Shown here: in pieces, positions 36,308 to 45,340 of the stretch
Position numbering within the stretch: the first letter of the stretch is position 1
Layout of the letters: each line of letters opens with the position of its first letter
Assembly (NCBI RefSeq): GCF_001244545.1
Contig: NZ_LN852694.1
Coordinates: forward strand, 1 to 64,000
Direction: 5' to 3'
DNA length: 64,000 bases
Origin: Candidatus Stoquefichus sp. SB1
GTDB lineage: Bacteria; Bacillota_I; Bacilli_A; Erysipelotrichales; Coprobacillaceae
The notes under the pieces: generated by a model
Seen by the model: only the letters and a program-made list of their open reading frames with translations
What the model was told of the DNA's origin: nothing
The model's database searches: none
Translations under genes and position numbers: made by a program

Positions 36308-37394
36308 AGATTGAATATACTCCTCTAGAATGCTTCTCTCATGGGAATATAACTGTTACAGGAATTACAGAGTGGTTTAGAGGCCGAGGTATACCAGCGT
36401 GGAGAGATGGGTTAGATGACTTCCTAGATAATATGGGCATTCAAAATAAAGATATTTTATTAAATAAAGCATTTGGCCTATCAGTGTCTGACCAATATTG
36501 GATGAACCCAACTCATATAATTATGGATTGGAAAGATATTAATTTCTTTGAAAATGATTTCAATAGTTCTGATTATGAAATTGCAATATTTGAAAATAAG
36601 ATACTTGATCATAAACAAATAGATCTTTATTCTCCGAATAATACGTTTGACGGTATGCTAAAGAAAACATAGTTTGTTGGAGAAGATAGAAAACGATATA
36701 TGCTTAAAGGGTCATATAGAGAAAGCGGAATGGAACCTTTCAATGAGGTATTAGCAAGTATGATATGTGAGGTTGTTGGACTGGATCATGTAGAGTATAC
36801 GATTGAAGTAATACACGGTAAGGTGTTATCAAAGTATGAATGCTTTATCGATACAAATACAGAACTGTTATCAGCGTATTCAATATTGCACTATCATGAG
36901 GTGGATATAAGACCTATGAATCAATATGTGTATGAAAGTTATGTAAAGATTTTAAAATCTAAAGGATTAGAAAATGTTGAATCTTGTTTAGCTAAAATGT
37001 TTGTTCTTGATTATTTAATGGCAAATGTAGATAGACACCTTGGTAATTTTGGGATTATTAGAAATGTTGAAACATTGAAATGGGTAAAGATTGCACCTAA
37101 TTTTGATAGTGGTCAGGCATTGTTTTCACAAAAAAAGTATATGAAATGAATTTCAATAATGCCACTGGAAGATTTTTTAATAAAAACGATATTGATTTTG
37201 AAATTATTATCGAAAAAATAATTAAAAATATAGATTTTGATATTGATTTTAATGCTTTATATGATGTGGCTAAAAAATGGAAAGATATGCTGATTTCAAA
37301 TCAATATATATCTAAAATAAGTCCTGAAAGAATAGAAATAATTACTGACGGATTTAAACAAAGAGTTCGTAAATTAGAAAAAAATTTAAAATAG
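36227..37394 (+). pseudogene. HipA-like kinase, broken by two frameshifts and a nonsense codon
   Basis: Fragments in order give one roughly 385-residue protein. MNKHKKIAKIMYDN runs to about 36300; a frameshift follows, then LECFSHGNITVTGITEWFRG, WRDGLDDFLDN and LSVSDQYWMNP. A TAG at 36670-36672 stands where Trp is expected. Then come LKGSYRESGMEPFNEVLAS, the kinase core LMANVDRHLGNFGI and APNFDSGQALFS. A homopolymer frameshift at about 37130-37138 precedes the C-terminal helices. The HxxN and DSG motifs are those of HipA-like Ser/Thr kinases. It overlaps the ToxN-like gene, suggesting a joint system that has decayed. Confidence 0.75.
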
Positions 37395-37460
37395 CTTGCA
37401 ATGATAGCAGGGAACTAATATATGTCGATCATTGTGTGATACTATAAATAGTTATATAGA

Positions 37461-37513
37461 AAGAACATAGTGTCTAAGTCTGTGTAAGTGGAAATGAGCG
37501 CTGAGGTGGACAC
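37461..37513 (+). repeat. Dispersed ~50-bp repeat, copy 3
   Basis: AAGAACATAGTGTCTAAGTC, then TGTGTAAGTGGAAATGAGCG and a GAGGTGGACACA end. It closely matches 50529-50582 and is related to 27436 and to the end of 24401-24422. The 314-bp gap 37395-37708 holds this repeat and otherwise only AT-rich sequence. Confidence 0.7.
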
Positions 37514-37708
37514 AAAAATGCTGAAAACTCTTATTTTATAAGAGTATGTTCATTATACCTATTGTTGGACAAGTGGAATAATTATGTCTATCAAGTATAG
37601 GTTAAAAAATCTTTATCTTATTTAAGTAAAAAGATATAATATATATACAGATGAAAGGTATTAAGCAAAAAATATTATAAAATTTTTTACTTAAATAGGA
37701 TTAAATAA

Positions 37709-38770
37709 ATGATTTTTACTTTTAATGTTAGAGATAATATTATTTGGGAGATAATAAGAAATCATTTTAATACAACCCCAGAAGAATTTAATAATGAAAT
37801 TAATTTACATTTTGAAGAATTTTTGGATTATTTGAAGAATAGAAAGATAGAGTATAAACAACTTAAATCTGCGTTAATTCCAAATCGTGATAAAGATAAA
37901 TATGAGTTGTTATTTTGTTTTGATACTAACATTAATCCAAAAATAAGTTGCTATGGACAACGAATTTTAGAATTAATATTTTCTTTATTAAATTCTAAAA
38001 CAGTGCATAGTATACATACTGGTGATTTTATTATCGAAGATATATATCAAAGAAAAGCACATGAGTTGTTTTTTAATAACATAAAATATGTTAAAAAAAG
38101 CATTTGGATTTATTCGTCACAATACTATTTTGTTTATATTAATAATGTTACAAAAAGTGAGCGAAAACAATTATTGGAAGAATTACTACAAGAAGAGATG
38201 TATATAGGTTATTGTGATTTCACATTTAATAACGATTTGAAAGACTTGTTAGCTTATGTTTTAAGCTCAACATGTATAAAAAAGGGGAATAAAATATTAT
38301 TTCCATGTGTATCTTTGGATGAGTGCTTTTATTCCTTTAAATATAAAGGATATATTGAGGTACCAATTGAACAAGAATTATATTTTTCTTTTTTAGATTA
38401 CAAAATTGAATCTAGTTTAATATATGCAATTGATGTTAATGATTCAATAAATGCTGTTGTTCCTTTTTATATTGATATTACTACTGTAGATATTGAAATT
38501 GAATCTAATAAATTAGATTATCTTAAAATGAATAAAGCGAATATTATAAAGAGAAGTGGGATGGAAAATTTCAAAGAAGAGGATTTATGTAAACTATTAA
38601 AAGAAAAGATAAGACAAAATTATATTTATAATCTAGATTATGATGAATGGGGAAATGTGAGGTTTAATATTTTATTTGAAATTCTTTGTTTAGATAAAAA
38701 AATTAAAATGTTAGCAGCATTTAAGTACAATCCAAGAGATAATAAAATTAATTTGATTACTTTATTCTGA
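37709..38770 (+). CDS. Hypothetical 353-residue protein
   Basis: No family recognised. 353 residues, rich in Ile, Asn, Lys, Phe and Tyr, without signal peptide or membrane segment, so probably cytosolic. Alternating hydrophobic strands and charged helices suggest a two-domain alpha/beta fold; KYELLFCFDTNINPKI and YIEVPIEQELYFSFLDYKI are candidate core strands. It has the lowest GC of the larger intact genes and lies after the decayed toxin-kinase locus. There is no strong ribosome binding site; AATAGGAT at about 37696-37703 is the best. Confidence 0.65.
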   Translation: MIFTFNVRDNIIWEIIRNHFNTTPEEFNNEINLHFEEFLDYLKNRKIEYKQLKSALIPNRDKDKYELLFCFDTNINPKISCYGQRILELIFSLLNSKTVHSIHTGDFIIEDIYQRKAHELFFNNIKYVKKSIWIYSSQYYFVYINNVTKSERKQLLEELLQEEMYIGYCDFTFNNDLKDLLAYVLSSTCIKKGNKILFPCVSLDECFYSFKYKGYIEVPIEQELYFSFLDYKIESSLIYAIDVNDSINAVVPFYIDITTVDIEIESNKLDYLKMNKANIIKRSGMENFKEEDLCKLLKEKIRQNYIYNLDYDEWGNVRFNILFEILCLDKKIKMLAAFKYNPRDNKINLITLF

Positions 38771-38849
38771 AATAAGTGGTAGGTAGTTGTATTTGTCTAT
38801 CAAAATGAAGTAATAATTATATAAATTTCTAAGTTATTAGATTAAAAAT

Positions 38850-38894
38850 AATAGACATGCAATCTGAATCAGAATGCATGTCTATTGTTTTCTT
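38850..38894. terminator. Bidirectional terminator between convergent genes
   Basis: AATAGACATGCA (38850-38861) and TGCATGTCTATT (38875-38886) form a perfect 12-bp stem. T-rich sequence follows on the plus side and its A-rich counterpart precedes it, so it can serve both the 353-residue gene and the minus-strand GNAT gene. Confidence 0.8.
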
Positions 38895-39519
38895 AACATC
38901 GATAGTCATAAATATAAAAATTCATTTTTGCTTGTTGTCCTTTGATGTTAAAAATATGTTCTTGCTCACAGCGACGAATCATTCCTTGATGTTCATAAAA
39001 ACCATAGTTACAGCTTGTATCTGTAAACAAGTAAAACTCATTGATCCTTTGTTTGTTTAAGTATTCAAGCGCAGAGTTAAACAGATTCTTACCTACTCCT
39101 TTTCCTTGGCAAGAAGTATCAACAGCAAATAATGTAAGCTCGGCTGGATATGTTTTACCTGCATCAGCTAAAAGTTGTTTATCAATACCGTATACGTTTT
39201 CAAAGATTTTAGATACTTTTCTTCCCTCTTTAGAAAGATACAGCGATAAAATAGATTTCATCTGTTTTAATCTGTATTTTAGAGGACATTTATGAGTAGC
39301 GATATTTTTGACTAAAATAATTCCTATCGGTTTGTCGTTCAATAAAGCAACACGTGAAAACGTATAATTTGTTAAGCAACTGCTCAAAAATACTCTAGCT
39401 AATTTTACTGCTGTTTTAGGACTGCTAAATTCATCATAGTGCCATGTTTCACGGATAATGTTTCCTAAGATTTTAAAATCTTCTTTTTGATATTCTCTGA
39501 ATGTAATTTTCATTTTCAA
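38893..39519 (-). CDS. GNAT-family N-acetyltransferase
   Basis: 208 residues. ITFREYQKEDFKILGNIIRE opens the fold; ELTLFAVDTSCQGKGVGKNL is the acetyl-CoA P-loop (Q-G-K-G-V-G-K), and FYLFTDTSCNYGFYEHQGM completes it. The substrate is unknown. It is transcribed divergently from a MerR regulator through a MerR-type promoter, so it is probably the regulated resistance or detoxification enzyme. Confidence 0.88.
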   Translation of the reverse strand: MKMKITFREYQKEDFKILGNIIRETWHYDEFSSPKTAVKLARVFLSSCLTNYTFSRVALLNDKPIGIILVKNIATHKCPLKYRLKQMKSILSLYLSKEGRKVSKIFENVYGIDKQLLADAGKTYPAELTLFAVDTSCQGKGVGKNLFNSALEYLNKQRINEFYLFTDTSCNYGFYEHQGMIRRCEQEHIFNIKGQQAKMNFYIYDYRC

Positions 39520-39525
39520 TTCTCC

Positions 39526-39554
39526 TTGTCATTTCTTGTTACAATTTATATAAT
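39526..39554 (+). promoter_or_regulatory. Promoter of the MerR regulator
   Basis: On the plus strand TTGTCA (39526-39531), 17-bp spacer and TATAAT (39549-39554). It overlaps the divergent GNAT promoter, so regulator binding would affect both directions. Confidence 0.7.
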
Positions 39555-39580
39555 AATCTTTACAGTTACTGTAAAGTCAA
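39550..39580 (-). promoter_or_regulatory. MerR-type promoter of the GNAT gene, 19-bp spacer
   Basis: On the minus strand TTGACT (39580-39575) and TATTAT (39555-39550) are 19 bp apart, too long for sigma-A alone but the classic spacing of MerR-activated promoters. The spacer contains the dyad TTTACAGTAACTGTAAA. The regulator encoded next door is thus the likely activator. Confidence 0.82.
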
Positions 39581-39596
39581 TAAGGAGATTTGAAAA

Positions 39597-40415
39597 ATGA
39601 AAAAAAGTAATATCCAATTAACAACAGCTCAATTTGCAAAACTGCATGAAGTGAATAAACGAACTTTACATTATTATGATAATATTGGCCTTTTCTCCCC
39701 TGACACAAAAGGGGATAATGGATATAGATATTATGATTTATCACAAAGTATTGACTTTGAGTATATCCGTATGCTGAAAGAATTAAATATGAGTATCGAG
39801 GAAATTGAAGCATATTGTAAAAATCCTGCTGCTGACAGTTTCCTTAAAATTGCGGACATCAAAATAAAGGAAATTGATATAGAAATCCAAAAGTTGAAAT
39901 CTATTAAAAAGATTTTGAATGTAAAGAAAGATAATCTAGCTCTCTGTGAAAACTTGCTAGAACAAGCGATTAGAGTTGAGGAACATCCATCTGAAAGCAT
40001 TTTGATTACTCCTTATGATTTTTCAGAGGATAATATATCAGAGATATTTACTTATCTAAAAGATACATGGAGTATTGAACAAATTCGTATGGGGATTGGA
40101 GGATTTATTTCTCTTGATAAAGTTATCAATGAAGAATTTGAAAAGTATGACGGACTTTATACTCCTGCAATAAGTGGCTGTTCATCAGCGAAAAAGATAA
40201 CTAAACCTAAAGGCAGATATTTGTGTGGTTACCAAAAAGGAACATGGGACAAGTTACCATGTATCTATAAAAAGATGATAGATTTTGCCAAGCAAAATAA
40301 TTTGGCCCTTGTAGGTTATGCTTACGAGATGGGATTGAATGAATTTGCGATTTCAGATTTTTCGCAATATGTTACAAAGATTATGATTCAGATTAAAGAT
40401 AACTCTCAAATTTAG
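39597..40415 (+). CDS. MerR-family regulator with effector-binding domain
   Basis: 272 residues. The MerR helix-turn-helix is at about 5-75 (TTAQFAKLHEVNKRTLHYYD, then GLFSPDTKGDNGYRYYDL), a dimerising coiled coil at about 80-120, and a GyrI-like ligand domain at about 130-270. It should bind the dyad at 39558-39574 and twist the 19-bp spacer to activate the GNAT gene when an inducer is present. AAGGAG lies 11 bp before the ATG. Confidence 0.88.
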   Translation: MKKSNIQLTTAQFAKLHEVNKRTLHYYDNIGLFSPDTKGDNGYRYYDLSQSIDFEYIRMLKELNMSIEEIEAYCKNPAADSFLKIADIKIKEIDIEIQKLKSIKKILNVKKDNLALCENLLEQAIRVEEHPSESILITPYDFSEDNISEIFTYLKDTWSIEQIRMGIGGFISLDKVINEEFEKYDGLYTPAISGCSSAKKITKPKGRYLCGYQKGTWDKLPCIYKKMIDFAKQNNLALVGYAYEMGLNEFAISDFSQYVTKIMIQIKDNSQI

Positions 40416-40679
40416 GGTGATAGGTATTATGAAATGATTTTGATACTTTTGTATTAGGGAAAAGTTGACTTGTGGATTAATGATAAGGAGATATATCGTT
40501 GTAAGTTAGATTGATAATATTATAGAATTGATAAAATCTAAATTTGTTTATTGTCATATTGACGATAGAGCAATTTTAGATTCGTTAGTATTTCTATAAG
40601 GATACATTATATTGACAGTCATGTGATATGAGTAAGGCATCCCATTATCTGTGAAAATTTTCTCAATCACTTATAAAAT

Positions 40680-40708
40680 TTGTAAAGACTTATATTTATT
40701 GATATAAT
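40680..40708 (+). promoter_or_regulatory. Promoter before the 210-residue hypothetical
   Basis: TTGTAA (40680-40685), 17 bp, TATAAT (40703-40708), 35 bp before the ATG. The preceding stretch 40416-40679 has no intact gene; a short frame near 40510-40600 (NIIELIKSKFVYCHIDDRAI) looks like a gene scrap. Confidence 0.65.
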
Positions 40709-40742
40709 TTAATCAATCAATTAGAGGTAGGAGACAAACATT

Positions 40743-41375
40743 ATGGGTTTATTTAATTTTTTGAAAGAAGAAAAAGAAACAAAGAAAAACAATGTCATAT
40801 CTCAAGAACCAGATACACCAATTCCGTTTGGAATGAAAATGTCTTGGTTGGTTTTGAAAGAAACCGATCCAAAAATAGTTCTTGATAAACTCGATTGCAC
40901 TAATATCGAAAAGTGTAACTGGAATAGTGCATTTTCTTATATGCAAGATATGAAGAAAGTATTTGTAACGCCATGTTTTGATGGATATATCTTAGTACTT
41001 AATTTTGATTCACCCTTAGAAAATAAAGAATTATTACAGGAAATAGCAATGAAATTTGAAGAAATTCAGTTCTTTTCAACACATAGAGTTGTTGATTTAT
41101 CATGTTGGGTAAAGTTCGTAGATGGGAAATTAGTACGCAGTTTTTATTATATTGGTGATCAAGGTGAAATTATATGGAACGAAGGTGCATTAACAAAAGA
41201 AGAACAAGAAATAGGCCTCACTTTATCATCATTTAATTTAGAAGAGTATGATCAAAATATATTATATCCTGATGAAGAGATTGTTGATGAACTTGCTGCA
41301 AAGTGGGGTATTAATCCGTTTTTAGATGAGTATCAAGAAACAAAATCAACAGGATTTTTATGTGATTTGAAGTAA
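40743..41375 (+). CDS. Hypothetical cytosolic protein, immunity-like
   Basis: 210 residues, no family recognised with certainty. It begins MGLFNFLKEEKETKKNN and has a globular body with FVTPCFDGYILVLNF, then FFSTHRVVDLSCWVKF, SFYYIGDQGEIIWNEGALT, and an end with VDELAAKWGINPF. No signal peptide. The layout resembles proteins encoded near polymorphic toxins, but no toxin is adjacent. GAGGTAGGAG precedes the ATG and the promoter is good. Confidence 0.65.
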   Translation: MGLFNFLKEEKETKKNNVISQEPDTPIPFGMKMSWLVLKETDPKIVLDKLDCTNIEKCNWNSAFSYMQDMKKVFVTPCFDGYILVLNFDSPLENKELLQEIAMKFEEIQFFSTHRVVDLSCWVKFVDGKLVRSFYYIGDQGEIIWNEGALTKEEQEIGLTLSSFNLEEYDQNILYPDEEIVDELAAKWGINPFLDEYQETKSTGFLCDLK

Positions 41376-41530
41376 ATTTATTATGTTGAGCAAAGTTTCT
41401 TTATGATTAAAAGTAATTATTTATAAAATCTATACAGTGTAGACATTATCTATTTTTACTTATATACAGGGTATAAATGTATTTTAGATATGTCATAATG
41501 GAGTTAATAAATGAGAATTGAGGTAGAATT

Positions 41531-41869
41531 ATGGCGTCAAGTAAAGATTATTTGGATTTTATTTTAGGGCAACTATCTGAATTAGAAGAAATTACATATC
41601 GTGCTATGATGGGAGAGTTTATTATCTATTATCGCAGTAAAATTGTTGGTGGTATCTATGATGATAGATTGCTTGTCAAACCAGTAAAATCAGCGATTAG
41701 TTATATGCCAACAGTTCTGTATGAGTTGCCTTATAAGGGAGCAAAAGAAATGTTGTTGGTAGATGAAGTTGATAATAAAGAATTTCTGGCAGGTTTATTT
41801 AATGCTATGTATGAGGAATTACCAGAACCAAAACCGAAAAAGAAAAAATTGACAAGTTCCAGTTTGTAG
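41531..41869 (+). CDS. TfoX N-terminal-domain protein
   Basis: 112 residues matching the TfoX/Sxy N-terminal domain: DYLDFILGQL, then ITYRAMMGEFIIYYRSKIVGGIYDDRLLVK and YKGAKEMLLVDEVDN. The domain was named after a competence regulator, but stand-alone versions have no known role. Lysine-rich tail. It is preceded by the motif AAATGAGAATTGAGG (41509-41523). Confidence 0.82.
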   Translation: MASSKDYLDFILGQLSELEEITYRAMMGEFIIYYRSKIVGGIYDDRLLVKPVKSAISYMPTVLYELPYKGAKEMLLVDEVDNKEFLAGLFNAMYEELPEPKPKKKKLTSSSL

Positions 41870-41910
41870 AAGTCATAAAAAGTAGAAAGAATGAGAATTT
41901 GAAAGAGAGA
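41859..41910 (+). repeat. Intergenic cassette element between TfoX-like and lipoprotein genes
   Basis: TTCCAGTTTGTAGAAGTCAT overlaps the end of the TfoX-like frame. AAAAAGTAGAAAGAATGAG and AATTTG follow, then a purine-rich ribosome binding site. It matches the elements at 33353 and 63196. It therefore supplies both the last codons of one gene and the leader of the next. Confidence 0.6.
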
Positions 41911-41915
41911 AGATT

Positions 41916-42287
41916 ATGAAAAAATATTTGAGTATCTTGTGTTTGTTAATATTAACTTTGTTATTAACAGCTTGTGGAGTATATTTTGAAGGTAGCCGAA
42001 TAGGAAGTGATAATGAATTTGTGATGAACTTTAAGATGTTTAATACTGCCGACTCTCAACACTTAATCGTTGAAGAAGGAGAAACTATTCATGCAGAAAT
42101 TATTGTTGAGAGCAGTAGCTTATCAATTAAGGTTCAGAAAGATAATGAGACACCTATTTATGAGGAGAACGATATCTGTTTAACTGATAAATTTGATATT
42201 GAAATTGAAGAGAGTGGAACGTATGTAGTTACAGTAACAGGAGAAAAAGCAAAAGGAAGTGTTAACTTCACAGTAGTTACTCATTAA
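41916..42287 (+). CDS. Small lipoprotein
   Basis: 123 residues. The first 20 residues are a type II signal (KKYLSILCLLILTLLLTAC) with the lipobox LTAC, so the mature protein begins at Cys20 and is anchored outside the membrane. The remainder is a beta-rich domain of about 100 residues ending GSVNFTVVTH, with no recognised family. The leader is the cassette element; the next about 50 bp hold nothing evident. Confidence 0.8.
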   Translation: MKKYLSILCLLILTLLLTACGVYFEGSRIGSDNEFVMNFKMFNTADSQHLIVEEGETIHAEIIVESSSLSIKVQKDNETPIYEENDICLTDKFDIEIEESGTYVVTVTGEKAKGSVNFTVVTH

Positions 42288-42344
42288 TAGATAAATCTAG
42301 AGTATGACAATATTAAAGAAACATTGACATATTTCCAAGGGGTT

Positions 42345-42505
42345 TTGGTAAAAGTAGTGAGATAAAAAAATTGGTGTAATAAGGTAACTTATTTCAAATT
42401 GGGAATTGGAACAAACAACACAAGACACTCTCATTGCATTATCAAAAACTTTAGATGTAGTATTTATATTTTGAAAAAAGACAACGATATAATTGATAAA
42501 AAGTG
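42345..42505 (+). pseudogene. XRE regulator fragment
   Basis: Out-of-frame scraps read LISNWELEQTTQDTLIALSK and TLDVV, parallel to the ISN-x-ELEQTTPDTHQLIALAKALNV part of the broken XRE gene at 34612. Here the Trp is retained but the N-terminus and membrane segment are lost. It is a remnant of a paralogous cassette. Confidence 0.55.
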
Positions 42506-42548
42506 AGGAATGCCTAATATAAGTCAAAGGTCTTCCTCACTTGTTTTA
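42501..42548 (+). terminator. Hairpin terminator
   Basis: AAGTGAGGAA (42501-42510) pairs with TTCCTCACTT (42533-42542), followed by GTTTTATA. It lies after the XRE remnant and before the convergent PRD gene. Confidence 0.7.
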
Positions 42549-42590
42549 TATGTCCAATGATAGAATGGATAAAGTTACATAATTATATTA

Positions 42591-43740
42591 TTAGTTTTCT
42601 AGATATTTAATAAATTCATTTAATGAATGAGATTTTATTAAATTTTGTATTTTCTCTTTATCTCCTAAAGCTCTTATAATACTTTCATAAATTTTCATGA
42701 ATTTTTTACGGTCTTTTTGCTGAACAGCAATCATTAACACAATATGAATTTTTTTGTAATCCCGCTGCACGCCTTTTTTATTTACTAATACACAAAACAT
42801 AGTCTGTTTAGCGATTAACTCTAATGGATGAGGAATAGCAAAAGTATCAAAGAAACAAGTAGAAGACATTTCTTCTCTTTTAAAAACAGATTCTACAAAT
42901 CCTTCCTTAGCTAAACCAAAATCTATAATTTTTTGACCCATAAAACGTATGGCTTCTTCTTTTGATAAATAAGTATTCATATCAAAAAATAGATTTTCAT
43001 GAAAATAGGAACGTAACATACTATTTTGTGCTTGTTTTTCTCGTTCAATAATATATTGATTAATAGCAGTATCAATCTTCAAATAATCTTCCTGTGTATA
43101 AAAAGGTGATATATGGATTATTTTTTTATCTATAAATGAAAGTTCTTTCGTAGTAATGATTAAATCAATCTTATCATTAAATTCATAATGAAATGGATTA
43201 TCAGTTATAGAATCAATCTCAATAAGATGTGCATGATTTTTTATAATGTTATTTTTTATCTTATCCATTATATGATAATAGTCATCACAAATTAAAAGTA
43301 TTTTTATTTTTTCAGTTGAAGCATTATAATTTTCAATTAAAAATCCAATATGAATACTTATGTAACCAATTTCTTGATCTTCGATAAGAATGTTATATTT
43401 ATCATGTATTTTTTTTTGCAATCTGTACAGCCACATCATAAATAAAAGGACAGTTCTTCTTTATATTATCAAAGATATCATTATGAGCAATTTGACAATG
43501 ACTCGCGCGTTTAATTAAATCATTAATATGTAAGGCAAAATTGTATAAGAAATCAGAAAAATCAATATTTAACATATAGTAATTGAAAACACTAAAAAGA
43601 ATCTCATCGATTTCATTGATAAATTCTGAGGTGATAATTTCTGATGTAGGTTGATTCATAGAAATAGAAGTATCTATTGGCTTAATTTGTCCCCATAATA
43701 AAATCGCTATGCAATTTTCAAAAGCGTAGGTAGGATATTT
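42591..43740 (-). pseudogene. PRD/PTS-EIIA transcription antiterminator, truncated and frameshifted
   Basis: Two overlapping frames join at a poly-A/T tract near 43410 (…YDVAVQIAKK into KIHDKYNIL…). The order is part of PRD1 (FENCIAILLWGQI to the shift), PRD2 with IGYISIHIGFLIEN, an EIIB-like segment (KILLICDDYYHIM), and a C-terminal fructose-type EIIA domain with the phosphorylatable His in FAIPHPLELI. The N-terminal helix-turn-helix domains are missing; the open frame begins near 43740 after a stop. LicR/MtlR-type regulators of sugar PTS operons have this layout. Confidence 0.78.
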
Positions 43741-43867
43741 GTTTTATGTGACAATTTTATTATAATGAAATTGATTTTGATTTATATTGTACTTTAAGAT
43801 ATTTAAATTCAAGCATAATCAATTTATTTATATTTAATTATTTCAAACATGATATAATAGATTTAGC

Positions 43868-43887
43868 AAAGTTAGAATTTATAGAGG
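43868..43887 (+). repeat. Cassette 5'-UTR motif without an intact gene
   Basis: AAAGTTAGAATTTATAGAGG follows a TATAAT box (43854-43859), exactly as at 24684-24719, but the ATG after it opens only a 14-codon frame (43896-43940). The cargo gene seems deleted, leaving the promoter and leader. The surrounding 43741-44183 is AT-rich and gene-free. Confidence 0.55.
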
Positions 43888-44183
43888 TGTGATAATATGG
43901 CAATATGGATTGCCATAAGGTTTTCTATTTTATGTGTATGATATATTCTTTTTAAAGAAAGACAAGTAATAATACTAAAAGCAGTATAATAATGGATTAT
44001 AAAGTAGATGATAAGTAACTTGATGTATTAAGTTTTATTTCTTTTATTTTTTAGGTATATGATAGGAAATAAAGAGATATTTATTTAAAACAAGGAATAT
44101 AATTATAGATTTGCTTATTATTTTATATACAGCTAAAAAATTTATAAAAATAGCAGTTAAAAGAGTTGATAAAGGAGAAAATT

Positions 44184-44600
44184 ATGCTAGATAAAATACC
44201 AAATACAGAACAAATGACAATTTTAGTTGGGGAATCATTATATGAAGTATGGAATAAATTATGTGATTTAATTGATGAGAAATATGATATGGATTGTCTA
44301 TGGAATAAAGGTGGTAAGGCATGGGTATATGAATATAAATATCGACGTGGTGGTAAAACTTTATGTGCTTTATATGCCAGAGAGAATTGCATTGGTTTTA
44401 TGGTTATCTTGGGTAAAGATGAACGTTTAAAATTTGAAAAAGATAGAGAAAATTACACTAGCGAAGTTCAAAATATTTATGATGAATCTAAAACTTATCA
44501 CGATGGTAAATGGATGATGTTTGAGCCAGTAGATGTTTCTTTATTTAATGATTTTATGAGATTGTTGAGTATTAAAAGAAAGCCAAACAGGAGGACTTAA
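44184..44600 (+). CDS. DUF3788-family protein
   Basis: 138 residues. WNKLCDLIDEKYDMDCLWNKGGKAWVYEYKYRRGGKTLC, with conserved Trp and Lys-Tyr-Arg-Arg-Gly-Gly, followed by LYARENCIGFMVILG and HDGKWMMF, is typical of DUF3788, a small cytosolic family of unknown function. The ATG at 44184 has AAAGGAG at 44171-44177; an earlier TTG is unsupported. The stop overlaps the next ATG by one base. Confidence 0.8.
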   Translation: MLDKIPNTEQMTILVGESLYEVWNKLCDLIDEKYDMDCLWNKGGKAWVYEYKYRRGGKTLCALYARENCIGFMVILGKDERLKFEKDRENYTSEVQNIYDESKTYHDGKWMMFEPVDVSLFNDFMRLLSIKRKPNRRT

Positions 44601-45208
44601 TGGTGAAAGAAATCATTGATTTTATTGAAGAAAATGTAAATGGAAAGACTTTATTTACAAAGGAATTAGTATATAAATTAGAAAATGATAAATTGGAGGG
44701 AGTATACTCTGATCAAATTTCTTTCTCAAATTTTAAGTACTATCAAAGTGGATTTCAATTAGATATGTTTATTGTTTCTAATGAGAAGATATGGATTATG
44801 GGTACTGATCGTCAACGTGAGAAATTGCAAAAAGATTTTAGTGCTGTATCATTGTTTCGTTTTGAGATGGCTAAGCGTAAAAGTACAAATGCAATGACAG
44901 GTTGTTTTAGGATGATTTCTGCTTCTGGAAAAGATGTAGCTGCTGAAGCAGTGATTAGTGGCATTTATGATATTCACCTTGAAAATAACGTTTTAAAATT
45001 TTTAGAAGATCAAGTTTTGTATCGTGATCAGCCAATTCAAGATGGACGTTATAAGCCAGTAGCATTTCAATCAGAGCATCGCTTTTATTTACAAGATGGA
45101 AAATTACACTATGAATATGATGGAAAATGTTTTGATGTCGATATACAAACTATGCATCGTGTGAATAGTCCTGATATTTTCCCAACGTTTGTTTCAATAG
45201 AAAAATAA
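44600..45208 (+). CDS. Hypothetical protein coupled to the DUF3788 gene
   Basis: 202 residues, family not recognised. EIIDFIEENVNGKTLFTKEL opens a helical part; a beta-rich body with IVSNEKIWIMGTDRQREKL, then FRFEMAKRKSTNAMTGCFRM, and an end with HYEYDGKCFDVDIQTMHR follows. No signal or membrane segment. The start lies in TTAATGG, overlapping the DUF3788 stop, with AGGAGG inside that gene. The pair is thus one translational unit. Confidence 0.65.
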   Translation: MVKEIIDFIEENVNGKTLFTKELVYKLENDKLEGVYSDQISFSNFKYYQSGFQLDMFIVSNEKIWIMGTDRQREKLQKDFSAVSLFRFEMAKRKSTNAMTGCFRMISASGKDVAAEAVISGIYDIHLENNVLKFLEDQVLYRDQPIQDGRYKPVAFQSEHRFYLQDGKLHYEYDGKCFDVDIQTMHRVNSPDIFPTFVSIEK

Positions 45209-45340
45209 TTAATAGGCATTGGTTTTATGAATTATTAAGGCTATATGATTTTATCTAAATAATGAATTCTATTATATGAATTATTTATAAAAAAAGAATA
45301 ATCAGTTATGTAAAAAGTGAAAATTTATAAGGAGTCTATT

